DNA of 64,000 nt from Diphasiastrum complanatum (GCA_029204225.1 CM055102.1:29857632-29921631), one strand, 5' to 3'. Positions 10,638 to 22,755 are shown, numbered from the stretch's first letter. The notes: generated by a model from the sequence alone, not told the origin. Made by a program: numbers and translations.

Positions 10638-10994
10638 TTGCTGCTTGATCTTCTTCTGGTTCCTTGGCATTCCTGGTTGTTCCATATTGCTTGGTTTTTG
10701 ATGACACGGCTGAGATGTTTCCTTCGTCGCCATGATGTTGATCCTGAGCTGTTCCCTTTCTTACCAGCTGCCATGCACCAGGTTCGCCTTCACCATAGTC
10801 GACGTTGCCGACAGATTCAGTTTTCAATCCATTGGGATGGTTGTCCTATTGAGGAGGCCACATGGGAGCCTATTGATGTCTTTTATCATACGCCATCACT
10901 TGCGGATCAGGATCGTGCCCTTGCTGCACTTGTTGATTCCTCTACATCAGATGCTGCTCTAGTTGTTGATGCACCAGGGCTTGCTGCTGTTTGA
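10638..10994 (+). pseudogene. Chromodomain-like C-terminus of a gypsy pol
   Basis: The frame contains RCRQIQFSIHWDGCPIEEAT followed by WEPIDVF, the core of the chromodomain found at the end of integrase in chromoviral gypsy elements (L-V/I-x-W-x-G-x-P-x-E-E-A-T-W-E-P). In intact elements this domain targets integration to marked chromatin. There is no integrase upstream. The frame ends at 10994, just before the purine-rich tract and 3' LTR. Confidence 0.6.
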
Positions 10995-11039
10995 TCCAGT
11001 TTCTTTTCGGCAGTTGGGTCTTTTTTTTGTGTCGAGGAG

Positions 11040-11600
11040 AGTTATGGACTTGGCTCATTACATTCGCCGCGTCCATTTACATTTACTTTACTTTATGCAT
11101 AAGCAGGCCTTGGGCCCTTTTTTATTCATTAGTGACACTTAGACTATATGGTTGGCCTTTGGCCTTATTATTCATTATTAGGCCATTTGGACATATTACT
11201 GGAGAGTGGGGGCCTTCTTGGAGGGCGCACTATTATCCCTCCCAATTGGGCCCTAGCCACCGGAAGCTTCCTTTTAGGGCTTCCTCTTGGCTATAAGTAG
11301 GGAAACTGTGTCATTTGTTAATCAGCTGATGATATTGATGTCTCTCTTTAGCCTCCTTAATCTCTCTCTTTCCTGCTTTCTAGGGTTAAGTCTTGCTTAT
11401 GTGCTGCTTTCATAGCTTAAGTCTTGCTTATGTGATGCTTTCATAGCTTAGCTCTAGATCAGCTGTGGCTCTATTCGTAACTGAAAGGTACCATAAAACG
11501 AGCCAGCTGTTGTTTTCCTCTCTCTTCCCTGTTGTTCTCACCTGGACACTAAGGCAGTTCCGCGCCAGCCCACGAGCCTCGGTGGCTGTAGGAAGGACTT
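11040..11600 (+). repeat. 3' LTR of the gypsy-like element, end uncertain
   Basis: It starts with the 144 bp identical to 7423-7566. It continues with a promoter-like GGCTATAAGTAGGG at 11289-11302 and a repeated GCTTAAGTCTTGCTTATGTG at about 11387-11440, typical of an R/U5 region. The 3' boundary is not fixed because the 5' copy is truncated. No duplication of the 5' flank was found. Confidence 0.5.
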
Positions 11601-12480
11601 TGTTTTTGACATTTTTAATTTTTTACGCTCTCTTTCAATTTTTTATGAGCATGTACATGAATGATCCATAAGAGTGATCGCTAGAAAAATTTGTCTTAAA
11701 TTTTTTGCAATTTTCATTGTTTTTTCTAGTCTTTAATGGGCACAACAATGTTTAATGGAATTCAAAGTCTTATTCAATTCACTTTATAATTTTATTTTAG
11801 GAACCCCCCATCTTAAGTTGGATGTATTTTAGTTTCTTATTATCTTTAAACCATATTTGCACTTTGATTCTGAAACGCGGTCTAGAATCGCGTTCAAGAA
11901 TTTTTGTAGAAACGTTCAGAATCATATTTTTTTTTTTGGGCAATATGGATATCAGATGAAAGCTCTAATTAAGAGCATTATTACTGTGTAGTTTGCCAAA
12001 TGTTTCAGGTACAATTCGGTCCAGTTTAAGTGTATTAATCCATGTTGGGTTCTGTCAAGAATAAAAATTCAAAACTAACCTCTAGCCTATTTGTTACGAT
12101 CACAGATGATTCTAGTGGGACAGAGACAGTGAACTGTAGAGCAATTGTACCTCGTTTTTTGCTTGACCCCCCCGGCGACAGTAGCAGGGGGCGCTCCCCC
12201 CCTGCACCCCCCCGTAGATAAAAATGGGGGGGTGATGCACGCCGATAAGGGCCCAATATTTATGCCCCCAACTGTATGCACATTGCACTCACATCTCCAG
12301 TGAAATGATTGCAAAAGTGATCATCATCCATAGAGTTGATAGCCCAAACTGTAGCACTAACAATTACTGAGAACCACTGAGCTAACAAATGGATTCAATT
12401 CGACAGCTTTAGATCTACAACAATGTAACAAGTTTTGGACATGACATCCTCAATCATGGTTACTTAACTGAGGTGATCAA
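11600..12480. other. No gene recognised; GC-rich inverted segment
   Basis: AT-rich DNA without a supported gene. At 12165-12235 an unusual run of C7, AGCAGGGGGCGCTCCCCCC, C7 and G7 can fold into a strong hairpin or form G-quadruplexes. The preceding sequence (GAAACGCGGTCTAGAATCGCG at 11871) is a low-complexity, GATTCG-rich repeat similar in style to 7140-7420. Confidence 0.4.
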
Positions 12481-12534
12481 GCTGATCAAACAAGCGTCTT
12501 AGTTTTGAGGACAAAAATGTTTAAGTAGGGGGAG
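12481..12534 (+). other. 3' end of an LTR-retroelement pol with polypurine tract
   Basis: The sequence TTTTGAGGACAAAAATGTTT, AAGTAGGGGGAG ends exactly where the LTR begins. A codon run such as FEDK/LRTK...FK followed by a stop and a purine tract is the usual 3' end of gypsy elements. Upstream coding sequence is not recognisable. Confidence 0.55.
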
Positions 12535-13059
12535 TGTCATGTTCTTTTAGTACATCAGTGCTTACCAATGCATTATAATATCCAATGTAAGCTTTGTTAG
12601 GCCCAAAAGGAACTATAGCTTTAGTAATAAGGCGGTTCCCTCTTTGTCCTCCAAAGTACTTAAATAAGGATGATAGGCCAACAAGGGTCCAAAGTACACA
12701 TAATAAGACTTAACAAGGGCTAACTATCCTTCAAGATAGTTATGTTTAGTTAAGTTAAGGGCATTGTCTATAAGTTGGCAAAAGACATCACTTTTGGAAT
12801 CTTTTGGCTATTTGCAAATGAGAGAGCTTAGCTTCTTCTTTGTGAATGTGAGCCTTGGGAATAGAGCTTGCTAGGTCTCATGTGCCCAATCCACATGAAT
12901 TTCACGATCCTTTTGTATTGATTTGCTTCCATCCTCTTGATCTTAACTCTATTTGTGATTTGTGTTTCATGGTTATATCAACATGAATGCTTTGTCCTTC
13001 TCTTGATTCTAGCTTTAGTTTCATTATTATGGCTATTTGATTGGGTTTGACACATGACA
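12535..13059 (+). repeat. LTR with perfect 7-bp terminal inverted repeat
   Basis: It starts TGTCATG and ends CATGACA, a perfect inverted pair, giving a 525-bp LTR right after a polypurine tract. No partner LTR and no primer-binding site are present, so the element is a 3' fragment. It ends about 520 bp before the first recognisable EXO70 exon and may have cut off or entered an intron of that gene. Confidence 0.65.
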
Positions 13060-13578
13060 TAAAGAGTGTCACAACAATGTTGCTGCAAAGGAATAAATAC
13101 CATGTCAGTAGTAGGAATTGGCACCCAATCCCTTCGTCCCAATAAAGTGGTCCGATACAAAGTTAAGGAGAAAACATCACCTCGGTCCCACACAAAAATA
13201 GGGTTTAGTGCTCACATGAGTCCCACACACTGCCATGTGGTCCTTAGTTTTATCAAAATGGATCCAGTTAGAACTGTATTATCATTAACTTTCACCTTCA
13301 GTCATGCAGCATTTCTTGTGATCTGTTTTACAGTTTATGGAGATGATTTAGTACCTTATTCTAGTTGTTTGTTTAACTTGGCATTATCATCCTACGTTAA
13401 AAAAAGCCCTGTTTAATGGTTACAAAGGGTACATCAAGCTCACATTTCTCACTTGTCTTGTCTGGTCAATTCTGGTCAATTGCAGCACCATTTTGGAGAT
13501 TTGACTGTCTAAAGTTTGAAACTGCTACATTGACGGTTGCTTGCGGTTCTTTGGTCTAACCTGGTAATTTTGCTGCAG

Positions 13579-16500
13579 ATTGAATCTATTTTTTCAGGGG
13601 ATGCTTCGGCTCACATTCGTGAATCTGCCATAGGGTTATCAAAAAGGCTTGCACAAACTGCTCAAGACACTTTTGATGACTTTCTAGAGGCTGTTGAAAA
13701 AGATGCAACCAAGACACCAGTTTTTGATGGCACAGTCCACCCCCTGACAAGCTATGTTATCAATTATGTGAAATTTCTCTTTGAGTAAGTATACAGTTGA
13801 CCCTAAAATCCAAAATAAAAGGAGCTGCTTTCAATGTTTACAACTATGAGTTATGTTTTCCTACTAAATGCTTGCATGTGGCATCTTAACACATTTTTAA
13901 GCCTGCCCTTTTGTGTCTTTTTGTTTCAATAGTAGCTGCATTGTTACATGCTGTGATTGTTTTTCTCGTCCATTTATTTGGATGTCATATTTCTTATACA
14001 AGGTCAATGAATGGATGGGTCCAGCAATGACTCAGGCTAGTGTTAGGTGATGTTTGATTATCCAAGGTTAAAAAGCATGACTTGCAATTTTTGGCAGCTA
14101 TCAAATAACCCTAAAGCAACTCTTTGGAGAGGATGAGAAGACCGATAAAGTGAATTCGCATTTAGCAGAAGCAACAACAAAGATTATGTCTGCTCTTCAA
14201 AACAATCTTGATGGTAAATCAAAGCAGTACAAGGATCCAGCTTTGACACAACTTTTTCTAATGAACAATATTCACTACATAGTTCGTTCAGTTCGGCGGT
14301 GAGTCTTATTCTGACCGGTATTTTGGCTCCTTTCACTAAGCACTGAGCATTAAGGATTTTCAGTGAATTTTCCAGCTTTCTTGATAATAAGCAATTAAAT
14401 GAGTTGCTTACCTGCGGTTTGAGCCTTGAGGTTGATATCTCTTCTTTTCTTGCATTCAGTGTTTTGCTCTTAAAGACTTGGTGTTAGTTAAAAACTTGTC
14501 ATTACAATGTTCACTGCAGATCAGAAGCAAAGGATCTGTTGGGGGATGACTGGGTTCAAAGACATCGCCGGATTGTTCAACAACATGCAACGACTTATCA
14601 ACGATCTGCTTGGGGCAAGGTTAGTATTGTGCCTTCACATTTGATCAAGCTTCTCTGATAGGAAAGACAAACGGTCCTCTGCAGGAAACGCGCATCATAA
14701 AGAGGAAATAAATCTGATTTGCAGAGTGCTATTCTTAAGATGTTTTACCTCAGTGTCGTGTGAGTGACCTCAAAGAGCTATTTGATGGACAAAGACATGG
14801 CTTCATGTTGATGTTTGAAGGAGAAACAAAGAGCTGATAAGAAATTTGTTTTTATAGAGGACATGGGAACTTTTCATGTTGAAACTGAGCACATTGTGCC
14901 AAAGTGCAATGGATAGAAACCATAGAATGTGAAGGAAGAGGAAGTCAGAGAGATCCAAGTTGCTAAAATTCAAGTATCCTCTTTTCAAAAGTGAAAAGTC
15001 CGATTATTGGCCAGCAATAGTCCCGATAACACAATAATGCTAGAAATACTGACTAGACCAATAGGAAACTTGCAAAGCATATCAAATCTATAGTTGAGAT
15101 AACAATTGCAGTTTGACAAAAAGTTGGAAATCAAGCTAGAAATGAAAACAAAAACCCTTTATGCTTGCCTTAAGCTGTACTCTCTAGTCAAGCATTGTCT
15201 ATCGTGGCGTACAAAATGGGCATTTATGGAATGCCGTTTTGTACAGAAATAGATTCCTTTAGATTTGTTAAATACATTCAGTTTCTTCTTTGAAAGTTAA
15301 AAACAAATATTCCCTATGGGCTTCATGTGGCCGGGAAACCCTAAAGATGCGCCTGGCAAAACGACGGCTCCATAGCTGGCAAAACGACGGCTCCATGGCT
15401 TAAACGTAGCTTGAAAAACGTAGCCGGGATCTTGGAAAGTCTGTAGCAAAATCGTGGCTTGAAAGTTGTAGCTGTGAAAAATGGCTCATGTTGGGATTTG
15501 GGAAAACTGGAAAAAATGATAGCTGGGACCTGGGATGACGATGGCAAGAAGTCACCATTTGTTTTTTATTCACCCCCAATAGCCCAATGCACCTATATGG
15601 CAAGGAAATCCCTATCAAAAAACTAGTGGTTGATTGGAATTGGGAAATCTTGTTCAGGAGCTTGTACATGGTAAATTTTGCTGGGAAAACCGATTAGCCG
15701 TAAAACTAGGAATTGTAGCTAGGATCAAGTGTGCCTTAAATTGCGCATGCACAATCAGGAATCGTAGCTAGAATCAATCTTTAATGAACTTTTCAATAAG
15801 GGCTTCAATTTGCTAGTTTTTGGCGCATGCATAGTTAAGGACATGGTTGCATTGTTGGGCCTGCTCTTAACTAGTTATGGGCCATGAGTTTAGATAAGGA
15901 TGGGCAACCTTGTAGGTTTGTAGGTGGTTTTCTAATATCAGTACTTCCATAGAAGTGCTGGTTTGTTACAAGGTTGCCTAAAATCTTTTTATGACCATTG
16001 ATTCCACCCTACCCTGTGTTCTTATGATGCCATTAGCATTTCTCAAATGCATTATAATGAAAAAAGAATTAACCAGTTTCTGACATTCAATAAATAGTAA
16101 CTTTTTGAATTATTACCTGGTAACTTTTTGTAACAATGAGAGAATTTAAACTATTTGGGGGTAACAATATAATAGGGTACACTGTACTTGAATATTTATA
16201 ATGATGGTCACACATGTATCTGGTTGGAGAAAGATGCACGGTTGTTCAGTGATAGGATCATCCACTCTACCTAGTTGATGCCATTGATAAGTTTCTAAAT
16301 TCAGTGAGATAAGTTTGTTATGCTTAAAGGAAATGTGAGGTACTGTAGCTGGAAAATAAAAGTTTGTACCTTTTGTATGCTTTCAATCTTTTAAAAGCAC
16401 ACACAATAATTAAAGAACAGAGTAATTTTGGGTGTTGTGTTAGAGGAGGCTCCCTCCAGGTGAGAGAGAACTGTACCTTTGTGAAAAAACATCAGCTACC

Positions 16501-18062
16501 ATTTGGGCCAGGTTACAAGAGACATTATACTTTAAAAAAAAAGATCTGAAGCTATGACAGCACAAAACTTTTATTGGAGAGCACGAGCCTTAAGTAACCT
16601 CACTATTGTGGGATACACCTGAGGTGACCTCAAGTTCAGATTCTGATTTTCATCAGCTCTTTATAGCATGTATTAAATCCAAAAGGAGTTTTCCTGATAT
16701 CTTTTGAAGGCTTTCTCAATGAGCTAAAGATCTAGTCCTTCATTGATGACTCCTAGGTTCGTGTGCAAATGTTGTCACACTACAGAAAGCACCTTATGCA
16801 GGCGTATCTTTTCAAGAGATTCTTAAAGATATCCTCTGAGTGACCTGGAGAGTATATTTTGCAAGCTCTGCTTAGTCAGGCCTCTATAGAGTCTTTTCAT
16901 TTTGCACATGAGTCCTCTGTCTACTTTTTACATGCTCTTTGTCTTATTTTCACTCTTCACTGTTTCCTTTTCAATCTATCAGGTCCTTCAGTGCCTCAGT
17001 GGGCAAGGATTATCATCTTCTTCAGGAGGAAGTGGTGGAATAACAGCAGGCCTTGATGGCAGTAATAGTGGAATTTCAAAAGCTACATTGAAAGAAAGGT
17101 TGGTGCAATAGCTCTATTCGGAAGTCATGAATAAAACTCGTGGCATAACCTGTTCTGCTTTGATGCTGGTTTTGGTATGTAGGAGCCATTTTGTGATTGT
17201 AGGTGAAAGTTTACATTTTTGGTTGGAACCTTAGTGACAATTTATGTTAGTCTCTGTTTCTGCAGAGCTACATCTCTTGCACAGTTTCTTTGTAGATAGC
17301 ATATCCTCTTTCAACTCTTCTTGATTACTCGTGCTCTTAGATTGCTATATCTTTGTAATTTGAGATCCTCCTTATCTCTGCACCTTCTTCTTACTGTTTA
17401 CTCCAAGCATCTCAATGGATGCATCAAAATTTGACTATAGTATTTGGGCCCATCATGTCCTTCCTAGTAATTTAGCTGCCTTCTTTCTTCGTAGCATTTG
17501 TCACTGTGTCAATGTTATGTGGTGCTAAGATGGCTCCTTTGCAGATTTAAAAATTTCAACCTTATATTTGAGGAACTACATCAGAGACAATCACAATGGA
17601 CCATACCTGACACTGAATTGCGAGAGGCTGTTCGACTTGCTGTTGCCGAAGTCCTTCTGCCTGCATACCGGAGTTTTTTGAAGCGCTTCAGGTTTGAAGT
17701 TCACGGCTTATTTAATGCATACATGTGGGTGTCAACTTATCTAGAGCTATCAGCTTAGCATGCACATGAGGTTCTCTCCTTGGACACTGGTTTGGAAACT
17801 TCCAATGAACAGGCTATCTGTTTTCTCAGGCAAAGTTTCATTCTGATTAGTCATGCTGATGACAAATTTTGGAAATTTTGCTTTTTTAAGCTGTTGAGTA
17901 TGGTTTTATTGATATTTAACATAAACATACATATAACTTGTCAGTGCCATCTTGGAGAGTGGGAAGAATCCTCAAAAGTACATCAAGTACACTCCTGAAG
18001 ATTTAGAACGACTACTTGGGGAGTTTTTTGAAGGAAAGTCAAAGGTTGAACAAAAGCGCTGA
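13579..18062 (+). CDS. EXO70A1: EXO70A-type exocyst subunit, six 3' exons
   Basis: Exo70 is a subunit of the exocyst, which tethers secretory vesicles to the plasma membrane. Exons are 13579-13784, 14098-14298, 14520-14619, 16983-17098, 17545-17691 and 17945-18062. All borders are GT..AG, and together they give 888 bases, 295 residues plus TGA, with phase preserved at every junction. Recognisable segments are IESIFSGDA, KDATKTPVFDGTVHPLTSYV, DYQITLKQLFGE, LLGDDWVQRHRRIVQQHA, LRLAVAEVLLPAYRSFLKRF-like, and the C-terminal YIKYTPEDLERLLGEFFEG that binds phosphoinositides in this family. This is about the C-terminal half of a protein usually 600-650 residues long. The 5' exons were not found, so they lie before the window across a transposon-filled intron of at least 13 kb, or are lost. 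No stop or frameshift is seen. The A1 paralogue call is from overall similarity and is less certain than the family. Confidence 0.93.
14620..16982 (+). other. Long EXO70 intron (2.36 kb)
   Basis: Spans the gap between exons ending GGCAAG and starting GTCCTTCAG. It is AT-rich, with a 21-bp duplication (GGCAAAACGACGGCTCCAT) at 15355-15395 and a cluster of GTAGC motifs to 15480. No transposon coding sequence is recognised in it. Confidence 0.7.
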
Positions 18063-18726
18063 AAATATACTGAGGTATCTTTCCCTTATGAGCTGCACTT
18101 TTGCAGAGCTTATACTCCAAGCATAAAAAGGAGCTCATTGAAGTCATGCAGAAGCATTGTCTGGGTCTCTATTTGGCTTAAACCAGACAGTGTACCTCTA
18201 TTATCTTGTTTATGGATGTAGAAAGCCCCAGGTCCTTGTAGTTGCAATGAGTCCACTGTATGAAGCAGAAAACATTGAAGCATCATATATAGTCGCTCAT
18301 TCAAGAAAAGCATTGCATAGGACAAGTACACCCATATTGCTGTGTACAGGTATTGTCACGCTGTTCATACTGTTGACAAGTGACAACACTTCTTTAGAAT
18401 ATCTCATAGTTTACTCTGCACATGACACAATGTAGCTGTCTCAGAGCTGCTCACATATCAGATCAGTTTTTCATTATAGTTGATCCCATATCTGAGTAGT
18501 ATAGAAATCATTGTACCCAGAACTTGTCCACATCAGTGATTTTTATAATTTTCATATTCTTAAAAGGGTTGTGATACCGCTATTTAAAAGTTCTATTCTA
18601 TAATTATCATTTAGCTCATTGTTCTGTTCAGGAGACACAAGTTTGCTCCCACCATGTTTATAGACTCTTGGATGTGCTCGTTTTATCATCTCTAGCGTAC
18701 ATGGTAAGAAGAGACATCGAGATCTC

Positions 18727-18807
<81 letters not shown>

Positions 18808-21295
18808 GCATTTTTTGTAAGTTCAAATATGTTCACACCATACTTCAAGCAATCCTAGCTACCTTCCAGGACTGATTGCAATGTTCCAAAAAGCAGCTTA
18901 TTCTCTAAGAGAGTGATAAACCCTGACACTTCTACAATGACATAAATAGTAGATCTTTTCAACCTAGTTGTGCAGTTGCAACTAGACAATATTTCAGTGG
19001 AAAGATTGGTTTGCATGATGAGGACTGCCATCTATTGGGTCAACAACCAGAAGTGGAGTCTAAGGTAGCCAAAGCAGGAGCCACTTGGTAATAAGTAGAG
19101 GCTGACATCAAAGAGGCATTTGATTGATTGAGGTGGATAAGATCCTAGAGGTGAGTGTAATCAATATAATTCCGTACTGAAGAATCACGAGTATCGTCCA
19201 CTGAACAGCAATACTGGAACAAAGCAACATGTGCACTCTTAAATCCAGTCTCTGGGGCATGCAGATTATACTGCACTGGTTTTGGCCCTTTTCTCTGGCT
19301 GGATCCATTCAGTACATGAGTAGAAACTGCGTGATAAGGCATTAGGAGGTATGACTGTGACGGTCAGCATCTTTGAGAGTAGTCATTTTAGGACGAGAAA
19401 GTCACAGGAATGTGGGAAATAATTGGATGAATGAGCTTCTATCTTAAATGGAAAGACCTTTTTTATGTCAAGAAAATGGTTATTTAAGATGCATTTCACA
19501 ACCATTGAGATTTTGAGATGCATGATTCTTGAGGCCACTGAGATATGTTCTACCACCATGTTGTTGCATTCTTGGCAATGGTAACTCCATTATTTATAGC
19601 TAAGAAAGTTTCTGTGAGCTTGTTATTGTAAATTAAGAACAAATGGTGTATCTGATAGAATCTCACAAAAAGATCGTGTTATGAAGGCTTTGTCGAAGCT
19701 TCAAACTTTGAGAGGCAATTGCATGACTTAAGAGGACACGGCTTATCTATAAAACAAGAGTCTTATATGCAGATTACCTTTCTGAGGGAATGTCTGGCAA
19801 TTTATGGATGCTTTCAATATTGCATGCTCCTGAGTAGTATAATTATATTCAGTTAGTCTAGCTGGTTCATAGATCCTACTGAGCATAGATACCAGTTTCT
19901 AAGGTATTTCCTTAGGAATCAGTTCGACGAAAACGGCGCTCTGCTCCTTAATAAAGAATTTCTTTTGACAGGCATAGTGAAAAAACCATCCAAACTGTGC
20001 ATTTGACCAGCCTATACAAGCCAAATGTTAACACTAGTTTAATATTATTTGCCAAACGACACTTTAAGGCCATTCTTAAAGATTACCCTGGATGTTAGAA
20101 AGCTGAAGGAAAAGTTTGTGAAAACGTTTTCACAATCCCTTAACAAATTTCATATAAGATGTTTTAAAGAATCCAAATCTGTATATAGTTTTTCAGTGAA
20201 ATTCAAAGCATGAATTAACTTATAAGGTTAGATACTACCAGAAAAATATTACCCTTTATCTGGAAAGGAAGGTGTATCCTCAATGTTCCAACAAAATCAT
20301 ATTCATGTTACTTTAATTTTGTCAAAATCAGTTGTTAGAAATACCTTAGGTCTACATTACTCCATGTTTGTTTCACAAGATAAGCAGACAATGCAAGCAA
20401 ATGATGGTGTCAAAATTCATTATGTTTAGGTCATCTGCAGACTTTTCTCGCAATTTATTTGGAAAAAAGCTAACAAGGACAAGATCAAGCATTGCGGAGA
20501 ATAGAAGCTAATGGCTGAAGAGAGTATAGCCGTTTTTCTGCGACAGTCCATCCATATCTTGTCATACTATATAAAAGGTATGAAACTTACAAGGATGAAG
20601 GTTGGAAGTTTCAGAATCTAACTAATATGAACTCGATTGTGCCCTCATGAACTTCTTGTCACAGCATTACAAAGCTAATCAAATCAATGTGGACAATTAA
20701 CTGGTTAGTGCAAGACTGATTACAAAATAGCTAGTGAAATGCTGAGAGGGATAAAAATGTTTTTTTATCATGGCTTTCCAAAATTTTGGTTGCCAAGATT
20801 TGGTGACATCATACTAGGTAGGTATAAGAGATAACAGGTAAATTGCAATTTATACGTCAAAGCTGCCAACAACAAGCGAAATAATGGAAAATAACCGATT
20901 CCTATCATATCTGCAAAAAGCAGTCATGACCCAGTGAACGCTGGTTCCTATATCTTCATAGAGTCTCAAAATTTTGTATGCACACTTCAAAATGACCTGA
21001 GGTATGAGGTTTCATTGAGTAATCCGATGACTAGTACCTCTTCTTCACATGATAAGGCCTTGCGATTCCACTCGGTTTAAAGCATCCAGGCGTATCACTT
21101 GCAGAGAACAGAATTTACACATGAAAATGACATTTACAGTAATGTGCGTTGTACAAATGAAAACACTTAAATTGTGGCAAACATTATGACAGTGTCCGTA
21201 GCAAGGGAACAAAATCCTTGCTAAACCTCCAAAGGGAAGTCGATAAAAAACCAGACAGACGTGAAGAGCTAACTATGTCTATCTAGCTGAGTTTC
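18063..21295. other. Intergenic stretch between EXO70 and PLAT
   Basis: After the EXO70 stop I see no supported gene for 3.2 kb. The open frames here are short and lack motifs. A pure (TC)n tract of about 76 bp occupies 18727-18803. The two genes end facing each other, so both 3' untranslated regions lie in this stretch. Confidence 0.6.
18727..18803. repeat. (TC)n microsatellite
   Basis: Uninterrupted TC dinucleotides. The arginine/glutamate frame across it on the minus strand is an artefact. Confidence 0.95.
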
Positions 21296-22049
21296 TTAAG
21301 TGCAGTCGTCTCTAGTGGCCCTCAAGGAATAGGGAGGAGCATCGGATGCAATCCATTGTTCCACTGTGAACAGATGCTGCGCACACTCAATATGAGGACC
21401 GGTGGATGTGACTTCTATGTAATTATTGTACCAGCCTGCATGCGGGCCAGATCCATCAGAGAAGACTGTCATTTTGCAGATGGATGTAGTAAGACAGTCT
21501 CCTTTGCCACTGAATATGTCTAAATTGCCTCGCTCATAGTGGTCGTGTCCTTTTGGCATTAAACTGCCCCACTCTATGAGCTTGTCAATGAGGATTGAGT
21601 TCTCCAAGGAATCATAAAACTTAACGCCAATATTTGAGTCCGTGCCTCCTTTGGCGATGGATCCTGTCCTTACGTATACTGTGTACACACAAGAAGCCTG
21701 AGAAAGAAAAAAATCAATCAATAAGACTCATTGGGCTGCTACGGCAGCAAGTCAACATTACTCGTCATCTCCACATAAAGCAGGACAAGAGATTTCCCAG
21801 AAGCGGAAAACTATACAGAAGCAATCGTGCAGAGATGCAACAATCCAGAGACAAAATGATTGGATAACTTATACAGCAACAGAAAAGGTCCGAAAATTTG
21901 TGAGAGACAGGAGATAGACAGAGAGAGAATCCATCTACCTGATCAGTTGAAGGGAGAAATGGGTTGTCGAGAGGTGCCGACTCTGCAACAGATGCAATGC
22001 CGAGTAGGAGAAGAAAGAGCCCCGCAGCTACACACACCTTACCTTCCAT
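21296..22049 (-). CDS. Plant PLAT/LH2-domain stress protein, two exons
   Basis: Single PLAT-domain plant proteins sit in the ER or secretory pathway and promote abiotic stress tolerance. The PLAT beta-sandwich binds lipid or partner proteins and has no catalytic site. Exon 1 is 22049-21939 and exon 2 is 21697-21296, joined by a GT..AG intron in phase 0, giving 170 residues. Residues 1-25 are a signal peptide (MEGKVCVAAG, then LFLLLLG, cleavage near AESA). The PLAT domain covers about residues 40-155: CVYTVYVRTGSI, GTDSNIGVKFYD, ERGNLDIFSG, SICKMTVFSDGSG, AGWYNNYIEVTSTG, then VEQWIASDAPPYSLRA and a terminal cysteine. These are the hallmarks of the plant PLAT-plain-stress family, and length and exon structure are normal. 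An in-frame TTG lies upstream, but the ATG at 22049 gives the proper signal peptide. No damage is seen. Confidence 0.93.
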
Positions 22050-22110
22050 GCCTACTTTTTCTTCCAAGAAGGTGTAACCCCACCCAACTGAATCACTATT
22101 CTACTTATCA

Positions 22111-22120
22111 CTTATATAAC
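22111..22120 (-). promoter_or_regulatory. TATA box of the PLAT gene
   Basis: On the minus strand GTTATATAAG lies about 65 bp before the start codon at 22049. This would place transcription start near 22085 with a leader of about 35 bases. The position is typical for a plant TATA promoter, but it is inferred from sequence only. Confidence 0.5.
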
Positions 22121-22139
22121 CAAGTAAACTGTTGATCAT

Positions 22140-22755
22140 CAAAATTTCTTTAGCACTGACAAACATGAGGTGAGGGAGGAGTTCCCTGCTGCTTCCTTCC
22201 TACACGTCTCTACTCTGTGCCTGTGAGTGACTGACTGAGGGATGTAGGAGTGTGTGAGTGTGTAGTATAGGATAGAGCAGAGCTCGTGTGGTCACGAGTT
22301 CAATGCTTAAAATGCATCGCCAAATTACAAACCCATCACAAAGTAACGTAGAACTGAGTAGAACTGACGTGTAATAAAAGTGGCAGGGTAGGGTGGCAGA
22401 ATGAATGAATGAATGCGGGTCTGGAGTTACTTGGGCGTGGATAACGTGATTCATCAAACAGCCAAAATTGGAGGGGCTTTGGAGTCCCAAATTACACAAA
22501 TGTTTTATGGCACTTGGAGTACAAACCAGCTGGCCTGGCTTTTGTTAGCACACCCGTGGACTCTTTTGTTAGCACACCCGTGGACTTTGGACTTGACTGC
22601 CACCATGAGGGACCAGGGTGGTTTTCACATGGAAAAGGGCCAGGTCCATTTCAAAATATACACTACTTATCCCCTAAATTTGAAAGCCCAAGTCATTCCA
22701 TGTCACTCCATTTTAAAAAACCATTTTTTAAATGGAGTGAACGGGTCTAAGTGCG
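22140..22755. other. Spacer between the PLAT promoter and the non-LTR element
   Basis: No gene is recognised. It holds a short GAATGAATGAATG run at 22401 and a 24-bp exact tandem duplication (GTTAGCACACCCGTGGACT) at about 22543-22588. The open frame starting at 22413 reads through here only to join the retrotransposon frame. Confidence 0.5.

Larger units (their letters stand above)
7567..11039 (+). mobile_element. Gypsy-like element without RT or integrase
   Basis: The element lies between two identical 144-bp LTR segments. It encodes gag with a zinc knuckle and an aspartic protease (7571-9289) and ends with a chromodomain-like segment (about 10800-10900), then a purine-rich GAGGAGAG just before the 3' LTR. 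Between them, 9290-10640, I found no RT, RNase H or integrase motif in any frame. That stretch is instead pyrimidine-rich and internally repetitive. It would depend on enzymes from a full-length relative. Confidence 0.75.

Noticed and set aside
9718-10827. Q/N/K-rich minus-strand frames inside the gypsy spacer
   Set aside because: They arise from the strongly pyrimidine-rich plus strand; no domain or start context supports them.
12035-12314. Glycine-rich minus frames over the GC-rich hairpin
   Set aside because: The open frames come from poly-C/poly-G runs; no homologous protein is evident.
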